The notes beneath the pieces are model-generated. The model did no database searches. It worked only from the letters and a program-made list of their open reading frames with translations, and was not told where the DNA came from. Below are positions 1 to 9,017 of a DNA stretch of 63,720 nt, piece by piece. Made by a program: the position numbers and the translations under genes. The stretch is from RUG714 sp964623515. Its GTDB lineage: Bacteria > Bacillota > Clostridia > Oscillospirales > Acutalibacteraceae. The DNA lies in contig CAZURV010000010.1 of the NCBI GenBank assembly GCA_964623515.1, forward strand, positions 1 to 63,720. Direction: 5' to 3'. Within the stretch, counting starts at the first letter, position 1, and each line of letters begins with the position of its first letter.

Positions 1-382
1 GCCGAAAATCCCGCTGATTTTTCGCATTCCGGGCTTTCTGGCATTCCGGGCGGTCGCAATACTGCTGATGCTTTGAATTCCGAATAAAGAATCGTCCGCA
101 ATGGTGGCAGCATATCATGATTCCTTCCGGCCGTTCGCCCTCCTTGCCGAAATTCTCCGGTGCGGGATCTTCCGACATCATCCTCGCCAGTACATACCAC
201 GCAATATCAAACACGGAATTCACATCGGCGGAGAATACCAGCCTGTTATTCTGCGGATTGACCTTCAGACGTAGCCGAAAATCCGGGATGCAGTCTATCA
301 GGCATTCACGCAGTTTTTCATATTCGCCATACGGCTCTGTAAAAAATTCTCCCGCCGGCAGACCCGGAACAACACAACCCGG
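1..382 (-). pseudogene. 5'-truncated zinc-finger protein remnant, runs off the left edge
   Basis: A minus-strand reading frame is open from directly after the pyrI stop codon to the window edge, in the same frame as pyrI. It reads like real protein (LPAGEFFTEPYGEYEKLREC near its beginning) and carries a Cys-rich segment CCHHCGRFFIRNSKHQQYC, then CDRPEC and a basic KARNAKNQR stretch. This resembles CGNR-type or DUF6076-type zinc fingers; that family assignment is my inference. No ATG, GTG or TTG start lies in frame before residue ~70, so the 5' end is missing. The segment looks more GC-rich than the pyr genes, which suggests transferred DNA decaying behind the operon. Confidence 0.55.
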
Positions 383-811
383 TTATATTTTAAAATCCGA
401 TCTTGCTTCACAGTACAGACATCGATAAATTTTATGCTTTCTGTCAGTCAGCTTGAAAATATGCGGAAGTTCCTGCTCCTGCGTTGTAATACAGCGCGGA
501 TTTTTACATTGTATGATTCCTTTTACGGTTTGTGGAAGTTCAAGATGCTTTTTCTCTGCCAGCCTGCCGTTTTTTATAATGTCAACGGTTATGTTTGAAT
601 CAATATAACCTAAAGCGTCGAGATCAACATCCAGATCCGCGTCTATTTTGATAATATCTTTTTTGCCCATTTTTTTGCTCTGCACGTTTTTAATGATTGC
701 AACCGAACAGTCAAGCGCATCAAGATTCAGCAATTCATATATTTCCATACTTTTGCCTGCCATAATATGGTCAATCACGATTCCGTTCCTTATTGAGTCT
801 ATATTCATCAT
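383..811 (-). CDS. pyrI: Aspartate carbamoyltransferase regulatory subunit
   Basis: PyrI binds the catalytic PyrB trimers and gives nucleotide-dependent allosteric control of the second step of pyrimidine synthesis. The 142 residues match the family length. The C-terminal zinc site is intact, with Cys102-x4-Cys107 and Cys131-x2-Cys134. The start is ATGATG overlapping the pyrB stop, with GGAGG four bases upstream, so translation is coupled. It is the last gene of the pyr operon, and no terminator is visible before the foreign open frame that follows its TAA. A separate regulatory subunit means this organism has the class B-type ATCase, not the unregulated Bacillus PyrB. Confidence 0.95.
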   Translation of the reverse strand: MMNIDSIRNGIVIDHIMAGKSMEIYELLNLDALDCSVAIIKNVQSKKMGKKDIIKIDADLDVDLDALGYIDSNITVDIIKNGRLAEKKHLELPQTVKGIIQCKNPRCITTQEQELPHIFKLTDRKHKIYRCLYCEARSDFKI

Positions 812-1722
812 CTAACCTCCAGCAATTTTAAAATCAATGCCATACGCATATATTTTCCGTTCAGAACCTGATCAAAATAACAGGCGCGCGGGTCATCATC
901 AATGGCAACGGAAATCTCATTCACCCTCGGCAGAGGATGCATGATGGAAAGGTTCTGCTTTGCACCCGAAAGTTTTTCGGGAGTCAAAATATAGCTGTCT
1001 TTCAAGCGCAGATATTCTTCCTCACTGAAAAAGCGTTCCCGCTGAACACGGGTCATATACAGAATATCCAGCTCTCCGATAACCGATTCAAGATCCGTTG
1101 TCTGTTTATATTCCATATTGTTTTTTGTCATAACATCTTTTTTAATATAACTCGGCAGTTTCAGCTCAACCGGCGAAATGAGCACAACTTTTATATTACT
1201 GTATCTTGAAAGCGCTTCAATCAGAGAATGAACCGTACGACCGAATTTCAAATCTCCGCAGAAACCGATTGTAAAGTCACCAAAATGACCTTTTTCACGG
1301 TTTATGGTAAGCAAATCAGCAAGCGTCTGGGTTGGATGATTATGCCCGCCGTCTCCCGCGTTGATAACCGGAATACCCGCCGCCATCGAAGCGACCAGAG
1401 GCGCCCCCTCTTTCGGATGGCGCATAGCGATAATATCCGCATAGCAACTGACAGTTTTCGCCGTATCCGCAACGCTCTCACCTTTTGCAGATGAAGAACT
1501 GTTTGCCTCCGAAAAACCGAGTACGCTTCCTCCGAGTTCATACATCGCCGCTTCAAAACTGAGCCTTGTACGCGTTGAAGGTTCGTAAAAAAGTGTGGCA
1601 AGCTTCTTGCCTTTACACTTTTCAGCATACTTTTCAGGATTATCTATAATATCGTTTGCCGTAGATATGAGTTCATCAATATCCTCAACTGATAAGTCAA
1701 GAATGTTTATCAAATCTTTCAT
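808..1722 (-). CDS. pyrB: Aspartate carbamoyltransferase catalytic subunit
   Basis: Cytoplasmic enzyme joining carbamoyl phosphate and aspartate to make carbamoyl aspartate. The carbamoyl-phosphate motif STRTR is at residues 49-53, within the family pattern PSTRTRLSFE, and the HPLPR motif is near residue 265. The 304-residue length is typical. It begins two bases after pyrE ends and overlaps pyrI by four bases, so it sits in the pyrE-pyrB-pyrI coupled block. It is clearly distinct from the related argF in this window, which has the ornithine-type HCLPAHRG motif. Confidence 0.97.
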   Translation of the reverse strand: MKDLINILDLSVEDIDELISTANDIIDNPEKYAEKCKGKKLATLFYEPSTRTRLSFEAAMYELGGSVLGFSEANSSSSAKGESVADTAKTVSCYADIIAMRHPKEGAPLVASMAAGIPVINAGDGGHNHPTQTLADLLTINREKGHFGDFTIGFCGDLKFGRTVHSLIEALSRYSNIKVVLISPVELKLPSYIKKDVMTKNNMEYKQTTDLESVIGELDILYMTRVQRERFFSEEEYLRLKDSYILTPEKLSGAKQNLSIMHPLPRVNEISVAIDDDPRACYFDQVLNGKYMRMALILKLLEVR

Positions 1723-1724
1723 CC

Positions 1725-2363
1725 TTATACTCCAATCCAGCTCTCATCCGAAGGATTATTACGGAAACGGATGAGTCTTTCAATATCGTCCTGTTGTATA
1801 TATCCCTCTTCCGCAGCTGTTTGTGCGATAACATCAAAATTTGTAAGACTGCTGTTGCGTACATCTGCCTCTGAAAGTCTTTGAACGCCTTTTTCCATAC
1901 CGTAAGTAAATATGCTTACAATTCCGAGAACCTCAGCGCCTGCTTCTCGCAGAACATTTACAACTTCAAGCACGCTTCCACCTGTTGAAATCAAATCCTC
2001 CACAACAACAACTCTCTGACCGGTTTCCAACTTTCCCTCAATCTGATTCTGCCTGCCGTGGTCTTTATGACCCGAACGGACATATCCCATCGGTATACCG
2101 AGAATATGCGCGGTTATCGCCGCATGCGCAATCCCTGCGGTTGAAGTTCCCATAAGGACCTCGGCTTCGGGATATTCTTTTTTTATCAATTCGGCAAGCG
2201 CGTTTTCAACATCGTTTCTCACTGCGGGCGCAGTTAAAATCAAACGATTGTCGCAGTAAACCGGACTTTTAATTCCGCTTGCCCATATAAACGGATCATT
2301 CGGCCTGAAAAAAACCGCACCGATTGAAAGCAAATCCTTTGCGATAAGTTTTTTGATTTCCAT
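1725..2363 (-). CDS. pyrE: Orotate phosphoribosyltransferase
   Basis: Transfers orotate to PRPP to give OMP, the fifth pyrimidine step. The PRPP-binding loop VVVVEDLISTGGS is at residues 118-130 and the flexible catalytic loop, rich in Lys/His/Arg (GHKDHGRQ), is at about 98-105. The 212-residue length is usual. It follows pyrF after a 51-base gap and directly precedes pyrB. An AAGGAG ribosome site lies just upstream of its ATG. Confidence 0.97.
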   Translation of the reverse strand: MEIKKLIAKDLLSIGAVFFRPNDPFIWASGIKSPVYCDNRLILTAPAVRNDVENALAELIKKEYPEAEVLMGTSTAGIAHAAITAHILGIPMGYVRSGHKDHGRQNQIEGKLETGQRVVVVEDLISTGGSVLEVVNVLREAGAEVLGIVSIFTYGMEKGVQRLSEADVRNSSLTNFDVIAQTAAEEGYIQQDDIERLIRFRNNPSDESWIGV

Positions 2364-2414
2364 AGTATTCTCCTTTTTAAGTCGTATTTTTTCACGATTT
2401 TTCTGAAGATGAGA

Positions 2415-3113
2415 TTATTCCACAAACTCCGCAATACAGCGCCTGTATACGGCAACAGGATTATCGGAAGCCGTTATGGGACGGCCGACAACGATATAAT
2501 CGGAACCGAGTTTTTTCGCTCCGGCCGGAGTTGTAACTCTAACCTGATCTCCGATGTTTCCGTTGGCAAAACGCACGCCCGGAGTTACCGTTATAAATTT
2601 ACTGCCGCATACATCATGCACCTTTCCCGCTTCAAGCGGAGAGCATACAACGCCGTCAAGCCCTGCCTCCTCCGCACATTTTGCATAGTGCATAACGACT
2701 TTGTCCATCGGCTCGTTTATCAGCAAATCTTCTTTCATGCGTTCCGCACTTGTTGAAGTGAGCTGTGTTACGGCAATCAGCAAAGGTCTTGTGCCGTCTT
2801 CCCTCGTAAGTCCTTCAAGGGCCGCCTCCATCATCGGCTTTGTTCCGCCTGCATGCAGATTGCACATATCAACGTCGAGGCGGGAAAGAACCGCCATGGA
2901 TTTTTTGACGGTATTCGGTATATCATGAAGTTTCAAATCAAGAAAAATTTTGTGTCCCCTGGCTTTAATTTCCTTTACAATTTGCGGTCCTTCAGCATAA
3001 TAAAGCTCCATACCTATTTTAACAAACGGCTTATCCTGCGTAAACTTGTCCAGAAAAGCCATTACTTCGCTTTTACTGCTGAAATCACAGGCAATGATAA
3101 CGTCCTTACCCAT
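2415..3113 (-). CDS. pyrF: Orotidine 5'-phosphate decarboxylase
   Basis: Decarboxylates OMP to UMP, the last step of the pathway. The catalytic tetrad motif is visible as Asp59-Leu-Lys61-Leu-His-Asp64 in DLKLHDIPNTV, followed by the phosphate-gripping GVRFANG segment near residue 185. At 232 residues it is a short group-1 bacterial form. Its ATG overlaps the 3' end of pyrD by eight bases, which couples the two genes. Confidence 0.96.
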   Translation of the reverse strand: MGKDVIIACDFSSKSEVMAFLDKFTQDKPFVKIGMELYYAEGPQIVKEIKARGHKIFLDLKLHDIPNTVKKSMAVLSRLDVDMCNLHAGGTKPMMEAALEGLTREDGTRPLLIAVTQLTSTSAERMKEDLLINEPMDKVVMHYAKCAEEAGLDGVVCSPLEAGKVHDVCGSKFITVTPGVRFANGNIGDQVRVTTPAGAKKLGSDYIVVGRPITASDNPVAVYRRCIAEFVE

Positions 3114-4023
3114 GATGTGCTCCTCCTATCATATCGCTTAAATTTTCAATGCCGTATTTTTTCATAACAAACGGCAGATTTTCAATTATATCTTTGCAGG
3201 CAAAGGGATTCACAAGATTTGCGGCGCCGACCTGAACAGCGGTCGCCCCGGCCAGCATCATTTCTATAACGTCCTTCGCGCTTGAAACGCCTCCCATTCC
3301 CATAATCGGAATATCTACCGCTTCATAAACCTGATAAACCATACGGAGCGCCACAGGGAAAACCGCAGGACCGGAAAAGCCGCCCGTTTTATTGGCTAAC
3401 ACCGGCTTTTTGGTTTTTAAATCTATTCTCATTCCGAGAAGTGTATTAATCATGCTTATTCCGTCTGCACCCGCCTGTTCACAGGCCCGGGCGATGGAAA
3501 CAATGTCGGTAACATTGGGCGTAAGCTTTATATAAACGGGTTTTTCTGTTACGGCCTTAACTGCTTTTGTAACCTCCGCCGCATGTTCGGCAGATGTGCC
3601 GAAAGCAATGCCTCCGCCGTGTACGTTCGGACAGCTTACGTTTATTTCAAGCAATCCGATGTTTTTTTCCTTATCGAACCGCTGTGCGCAGTAAACATAT
3701 TCCTCAATGGAAAAGCCGCCGATATTCGCGATAACAGGTTTGTGGAAAATATCCCGCATTACGGGAAGTTCCTCCGATATAACCGCGTCTATACCGGGAT
3801 TCTGAAGTCCTACGGAATTTATCATACCCGACGTGCATTCCGCAATTCGCGGAGTAGGATTTCCAAAACGCGGTTCTTTCGTTGTTCCCTTAAAAGAAAA
3901 TGAACCCAAAATATTTATATCATAAAATTCGCTGTATTCCCTGCCGTAGCCGAACGTTCCGCTTGCGGGGATAACCGGATTGTCAAGCTCCATTCCGGAA
4001 AGATTCACTTTTGTATTTACCAT
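3106..4023 (-). CDS. pyrD: Dihydroorotate dehydrogenase B, catalytic FMN subunit
   Basis: Oxidises dihydroorotate to orotate, passing electrons to PyrK and on to NAD+. The start is set at the ATG beginning MVNTKVNLSG, because GGGAGGAAATCGT precedes it; a longer upstream frame has no such site. That gives 305 residues, the normal length for type 1B enzymes. FMN and substrate signatures include NSVGLQNPG and NVSCPNVHGG, the latter carrying the catalytic Cys expected in class 1 enzymes. It overlaps the pyrK stop by seven bases. Pairing with PyrK identifies the heterotetrameric NAD-linked form, which needs no oxygen or quinone. Confidence 0.96.
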   Translation of the reverse strand: MVNTKVNLSGMELDNPVIPASGTFGYGREYSEFYDINILGSFSFKGTTKEPRFGNPTPRIAECTSGMINSVGLQNPGIDAVISEELPVMRDIFHKPVIANIGGFSIEEYVYCAQRFDKEKNIGLLEINVSCPNVHGGGIAFGTSAEHAAEVTKAVKAVTEKPVYIKLTPNVTDIVSIARACEQAGADGISMINTLLGMRIDLKTKKPVLANKTGGFSGPAVFPVALRMVYQVYEAVDIPIMGMGGVSSAKDVIEMMLAGATAVQVGAANLVNPFACKDIIENLPFVMKKYGIENLSDMIGGAHHG

Positions 4024-4748
4024 ACGATTTCCTCCCTGAAAAGCACGGGACCGTCTTTGCATATGCGCTTGCTTCCGTACTTTGTTTTGCAGGAACATCC
4101 CATACAAGCACCGAAACCGCAGCCCATACGTTCTTCAAAACTGAACTGCCCGTCCGTTACGGCAATATCGTTTACCGCCCTGAACATAGGCATAGGTCCG
4201 CAGGTGAAAAAATAATCATAATCCAGTTTTTTCATAACATCGGTTACAAAGCCTTTTTCGCCACGGCTGCCGTCAGCTGTTGCAACGTAAACGGAAGCAC
4301 CGAGCGCTTTAAATTCAGATTCATAAAATACTTCGGCTTCCGTATTAAATCCGAGAATCACACTTACGTCCTTCCCTGCATTGATCAGCCTTCTGCACAG
4401 ATTAAACATAGGCGGAACGCCGGCTCCGCCCCCGATAAGAAGCGGCTTTTCTGTTCTAACCGAGATATTATATCCGTTCCCAAGCCCTGTTAAAACATCA
4501 AGCTTTGCTCCGTTTTTCATTCCGGATAAAATCTCTGTTCCTTCGCCGGCGATTTTATAAATCAGCACAAGCCTGCTGGGAGAACAATCGCATACGGAAA
4601 TCGGCCGCCGAAGATATTTTCCTTCCACAAGAATATTTACAAACTGCCCCGGACGGGTTATCTCCGACGTATCACCCGAAAGCACCATTTCAAAAACGCG
4701 ATCGGCAATTTTTTTATTGGTTTGTATTCCATAAATTACTTGTTTCAT
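4017..4748 (-). CDS. pyrK: Dihydroorotate dehydrogenase B, electron-transfer subunit
   Basis: FAD and [2Fe-2S] subunit that moves electrons from PyrD to NAD+. The N-terminal half has the flavin-reductase pattern RPISVCD, followed by the NAD-binding GGGAGVPPM at about 107-115. The C-terminal iron-sulfur cysteines are at 210, 215, 218 and 230, spaced C-x4-C-x2-C-x11-C. The 243-residue length is normal. It lies between carB and pyrD and overlaps pyrD. Confidence 0.95.
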   Translation of the reverse strand: MKQVIYGIQTNKKIADRVFEMVLSGDTSEITRPGQFVNILVEGKYLRRPISVCDCSPSRLVLIYKIAGEGTEILSGMKNGAKLDVLTGLGNGYNISVRTEKPLLIGGGAGVPPMFNLCRRLINAGKDVSVILGFNTEAEVFYESEFKALGASVYVATADGSRGEKGFVTDVMKKLDYDYFFTCGPMPMFRAVNDIAVTDGQFSFEERMGCGFGACMGCSCKTKYGSKRICKDGPVLFREEIVW

Positions 4749-4759
4749 ATTCTCTCCCG

Positions 4760-7700
4760 TCAGATTTCCGAAATGCCCATCGTAACTTCCTCAAGCACGT
4801 CAAGCAGTGTGCTGACGGTATCCAGGGCGGTGAACATCGTAACATTATTCTGAACGGCGCACTGACGCACTTCCTGTCCGTCCGTAAGCTCGCCTTTTGA
4901 ATCACGCGTATTTATTACATAAGTAATATATCCCTGCCTGATGGCATCGTTTATCTCCTCACTGCCGCGTTTTCTGGAACGCGTTCTGATACCGTTGGCC
5001 TTAAGGAAATTTGCAGTCCCTTCGGTGGCTTCAATATTGAAGCCCATATTATAAAATCTTCTGATTAGAGGAAGCGCTTCCTCCTTATCTTCATCGGCAA
5101 GCGTTGCAAAAACCGTTCCATAGTTTTTTACGCTCATTCCGGAAGCCTGAAGGGCTTTATAAAGCGCCCTTGTACGTTTTTTATCATAGCCGATTGCTTC
5201 GCCTGTTGATTTCATTTCTGGAGAAAGATACGCATCCAGCCCGCTCAACTTTGAGAATGAAAATGCGGGAACTTTAACATACCAGCGGTCCTTTTCTTTC
5301 GGATAAAGCTCCGTTATTCCCTGTTCTTTCAGGGTTTTGCCGAGAATAACAAGCGTTCCTATATCCGCGAGCGAATATCCAGTTGATTTAGACAGGAATG
5401 GCACGGTGCGCGAAGATCTCGGATTCACTTCAATGATGTAGACGTCATCATTTTTGTCAACAATAAACTGAATGTTGTAAAGGCCTACAATACCGACTCC
5501 GAGCCCCAGTTTTTTCGTATAATCCAGTATGGTTTCCTTGACCTTGGAGGAAATTGAAAAAGGCGGATAAACGCTGATTGAATCGCCGGAATGAATACCT
5601 GTTCTTTCAACAAGTTCCATAATTCCCGGCACAAAAACGTCTGTTCCGTCACATACGGCGTCAACCTCAACTTCTTTGCCGACAATGTATTTATCCACGA
5701 GAACAGGCTTGTCCTCGTCAATCTCGACCGCATTATGAAGATAATGGCGCAGTACTTCTTCATTGGAAACAATCTGCATCGCGCGTCCGCCCAATACAAA
5801 CGAAGGACGTACAAGCACGGGATAGCCGATTTCTTCCGCCGCCGTAACACCGTCTTCAATATTCGTTACGGCAACGCCTTGCGGCTGGGGAATATTAAGC
5901 TCTTTAAGCAGCTTTTCAAAGCTTTTCCTGTTTTCGGCCCTGTCAATCGCTTCAAAATCCGTTCCGATAATCTTAACGCCGCGCTTCATCAGCGGTTCAG
6001 CCAGATTGATTGCCGTCTGCCCGCCGAGAGAAGCAATAACGCCCAGCGGTTTTTCCAGATCTATCACATTCATTACATCTTCAACTACGAGAGGCTCAAA
6101 ATACAGTTTGTCGCTCGTTGTATAATCCGTGGAAACCGTTTCGGGATTATTGTTTATGATTATCGCTTCATATCCGGCTTTTTTTATAGTCATAACAGCG
6201 TGTACGGTTGAATAGTCAAATTCAACACCCTGCCCGATACGTATCGGGCCTGAACCGAGAACAATCACTTTCTTTTTATCCGAAACGACCGATTCATTTT
6301 CATCCGCATAAGTGGAATAAAAATACGGAATATAGCTTTCAAACTCGCTAGCACAGGTATCAATCATTTTGTATACCGGGAATATTCCGTTTTCTTTTCG
6401 GATATTATAAATATCGGTTTCGCTCATGTTCCAGAAATCTCCTATTGCCTTGTCGCAGAAACCGTATTTTTTAGCCGTGCGGAGAATATTTAAATCGCCT
6501 GCGCCCTCTTTAAGTTCATTTTCAAGATGAACAATATTATATATTTTGTCAAGGAAGAAATTATCTATATGCGTTGCGTCATACATAAACGAATAGTCAA
6601 CACCGCGCCGGATAAGCTCTGCAATCGCAAAAATGCGGTCGTCCGTGCCGATTTTTATATAATCGAGCATTTCGTCTTCGCTCCATGAATCAAACTTGTT
6701 CATATGAAGGTGATAAACGCCGATTTCCAGCGAACGCACGGCTTTAAGCAGACTTTCCTCCGCTGTTCTGCCTATGCTCATAACCTCTCCCGTTGCTTTC
6801 ATCTGTGTGGAAAGGCTGTTGTTGGCATCCATAAATTTATCAAACGGAAAGCGAGGCATTTTTGTTACAATATAATCAAGCGCAGGCTCGAACGAGGCGG
6901 GCGTGTTTGCAATCTGAATCTCATCAAGGCGCATACCCACCGCGATTTTAGCCGATACACGCGCAATCGGATACCCGCTTGCCTTTGAAGCGAGCGCCGA
7001 CGAACGCGACACGCGCGGATTAACTTCTATGAGATAATAATCAAACGACTGCGGATCAAGGGCAAACTGAACATTGCATCCTCCCTCAATCTCAAGAGCA
7101 CGGATTATTTTCAGCGCGCTGTCTCTGAGCATCTGGTATTCTTTATTGGTCAAGGTCTGGCTTGGACACACAACGATGGAATCCCCTGTATGTATTCCTA
7201 CGGGATCGAGATTTTCCATATTGCAGATTACGACAGCCGTATCGTTGGCATCCCGCATGACCTCGTATTCAATTTCCTTGAAACCTTTTATGCTTTTTTC
7301 AACGAGCACCTGACCGACAGGTGAAAGCTTAATGGCGTTTTTCATAATCACGCGAAGCTCCTCCTCGTTATCGGCGAAACCGCCTCCGGTTCCTCCGAGT
7401 GTAAAAGCGGGACGGAGCACAACCGGATAGCCTATTTCTTCAGCGGCATTTATTCCCTCTTCTATGGAATGCGTGATAACCGAGGGAAGCACAGGTTCTC
7501 CGAGCGATTCGCACAGTTCTTTGAATTTCTCCCTGTCTTCGGCTCTTTCTATGCTGGAGGAATTTGTACCGAGCAGTTTAACGTTACACTCTTTAAGTAC
7601 TCCTTTTTTCTCTAACTGCATCGCTATATTGAGTCCTGTCTGTCCGCCGATACCGGGCACGATTGCGTCCGGGCGTTCATATCTGATAATCTTAGCTACA

Positions 7701-7918
7701 TATTCGAGCGTGAGAGGCTCCATATATATTTTATCGGCAATCGCCTTGTCCGTCATGATGGTGGCAGGATTTGAATTGACAAGCACAACCTCATAACCCT
7801 CTTCGCGCAGAGCAAGGCATGCCTGTGTGCCGGCATAGTCAAATTCCGCCGCCTGCCCTATCACAATAGGTCCGGAACCGATTACCATAACCTTTTTGAT
7901 ATCTGTTCTCTTAGGCAT
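4760..7918 (-). CDS. carB: Carbamoyl-phosphate synthase large subunit
   Basis: Makes carbamoyl phosphate from bicarbonate, ammonia supplied by CarA and two ATP. At 1052 residues it has the usual duplicated architecture: an N-terminal carboxyphosphate ATP-grasp unit, an oligomerisation region, a second carbamate-phosphorylating ATP-grasp unit and a C-terminal MGS-like allosteric domain from about residue 930. The two halves begin with matching motifs, VIGSGPIVIGQAAEFDYAG and VLGSGPIRIGQGVEFDYS. The start overlaps the carA end by eight bases. Its product feeds both PyrB and the nearby ArgF. Confidence 0.98.
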   Translation of the reverse strand: MPKRTDIKKVMVIGSGPIVIGQAAEFDYAGTQACLALREEGYEVVLVNSNPATIMTDKAIADKIYMEPLTLEYVAKIIRYERPDAIVPGIGGQTGLNIAMQLEKKGVLKECNVKLLGTNSSSIERAEDREKFKELCESLGEPVLPSVITHSIEEGINAAEEIGYPVVLRPAFTLGGTGGGFADNEEELRVIMKNAIKLSPVGQVLVEKSIKGFKEIEYEVMRDANDTAVVICNMENLDPVGIHTGDSIVVCPSQTLTNKEYQMLRDSALKIIRALEIEGGCNVQFALDPQSFDYYLIEVNPRVSRSSALASKASGYPIARVSAKIAVGMRLDEIQIANTPASFEPALDYIVTKMPRFPFDKFMDANNSLSTQMKATGEVMSIGRTAEESLLKAVRSLEIGVYHLHMNKFDSWSEDEMLDYIKIGTDDRIFAIAELIRRGVDYSFMYDATHIDNFFLDKIYNIVHLENELKEGAGDLNILRTAKKYGFCDKAIGDFWNMSETDIYNIRKENGIFPVYKMIDTCASEFESYIPYFYSTYADENESVVSDKKKVIVLGSGPIRIGQGVEFDYSTVHAVMTIKKAGYEAIIINNNPETVSTDYTTSDKLYFEPLVVEDVMNVIDLEKPLGVIASLGGQTAINLAEPLMKRGVKIIGTDFEAIDRAENRKSFEKLLKELNIPQPQGVAVTNIEDGVTAAEEIGYPVLVRPSFVLGGRAMQIVSNEEVLRHYLHNAVEIDEDKPVLVDKYIVGKEVEVDAVCDGTDVFVPGIMELVERTGIHSGDSISVYPPFSISSKVKETILDYTKKLGLGVGIVGLYNIQFIVDKNDDVYIIEVNPRSSRTVPFLSKSTGYSLADIGTLVILGKTLKEQGITELYPKEKDRWYVKVPAFSFSKLSGLDAYLSPEMKSTGEAIGYDKKRTRALYKALQASGMSVKNYGTVFATLADEDKEEALPLIRRFYNMGFNIEATEGTANFLKANGIRTRSRKRGSEEINDAIRQGYITYVINTRDSKGELTDGQEVRQCAVQNNVTMFTALDTVSTLLDVLEEVTMGISEI

Positions 7919-9017
7919 TTTTCAGTCCCTCCTCCATATTTTTTATAAATATATCGAATAAATACGAACTGTCCTGCGGACCCGGGGCGCTTTCCGGATG
8001 ATACTGAACACTGAACACCTTGTCCTTATCGCACTTTACGCCCTCCACGGTATGATCGAGAATATTCATATGCGTTACCGTAAGATCGGTTTCCTTGACC
8101 GAATCAGCGTCAACAGCATATGAATGGTTTTGACTTGTGATTTCAATTTTTCCGTTCTGAAGATTTTTAACAGGGTGATTTCCACCCCTGTGCCCGAATT
8201 TCAGTTTATAGGTTTTTGCACCGTAAGCAAGGCTTATCATCTGATGTCCGAGGCAGATTCCGAAAATAGGATATTTCCCGCGCAGTTTTTTAACCAACTC
8301 AATAACATCGGTGACATCCTCGGGATTGCCCGGTCCGTTTGAAAGAAATACGCCGTCCGGTTTCATATCCACTATATCTTCAAATGAAATATCATGCGGC
8401 ACAACAATTACGTTGCAGCCCTTTGCGTTCAGACTGCGGACGATATTCAGCTTAATGCCGCAATCAACTGCAACAACGGTAAATTTATGTTCCGGCGTTC
8501 TTGAATACCATCTTTTTTTACAGCTCACTTTATTCACGGCATCGTGCGGAACAGGCGTTTCCGCAATAATTTTCAAAGCTTCTTCTTTCGAAGTATCCAT
8601 ATCTGTAATCAAAACGCGCCGCGAACCCAAATCGCGGATTGAACGCGTAAGCTTTCTGGTATCCACGCCTTCAATGCCGGGAATATGATTTTTCACAAAC
8701 ACTTCGGAAAGTGTTTCAATACTGCGAAAATTAGACGGAAAATCATTGTATTCGCCAACCACAAGTCCGCCTATATTTATATTTTTTGCCTCATAATCTT
8801 CGGCAGCGATTCCGTAATTACCGATAAGCGGATAAGTCATAACGACCATCTGATATGTATACGACGGATCGGATATAATTTCCTGATAGCCCACCATAGA
8901 CGTATTGAAAACAATTTCACATACACGGTCCGTATTTTCGCCGAAACCGTATCCAAAATATTCGCTTCCGTCCTCCAGAACTATTTTTCTGTTGAAAACC
9001 TTTGTCATTCTTGCCAT
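7911..9017 (-). CDS. carA: Carbamoyl-phosphate synthase small (glutaminase) subunit
   Basis: Hydrolyses glutamine and channels ammonia to CarB. With the start at MARMTKVFNRK, chosen for the AAAGGGG site seven bases upstream, the protein has 368 residues. The class I amidotransferase domain fills the C-terminal half, with nucleophile Cys255 in FGICLGHQ and the His/Glu pair in YHPESAPG. The N-terminal CPSase domain holds the expected VFNTSMVGYQE. It overlaps the end of pyrC by 13 bases. Confidence 0.97.
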   Translation of the reverse strand: MARMTKVFNRKIVLEDGSEYFGYGFGENTDRVCEIVFNTSMVGYQEIISDPSYTYQMVVMTYPLIGNYGIAAEDYEAKNINIGGLVVGEYNDFPSNFRSIETLSEVFVKNHIPGIEGVDTRKLTRSIRDLGSRRVLITDMDTSKEEALKIIAETPVPHDAVNKVSCKKRWYSRTPEHKFTVVAVDCGIKLNIVRSLNAKGCNVIVVPHDISFEDIVDMKPDGVFLSNGPGNPEDVTDVIELVKKLRGKYPIFGICLGHQMISLAYGAKTYKLKFGHRGGNHPVKNLQNGKIEITSQNHSYAVDADSVKETDLTVTHMNILDHTVEGVKCDKDKVFSVQYHPESAPGPQDSSYLFDIFIKNMEEGLKNA

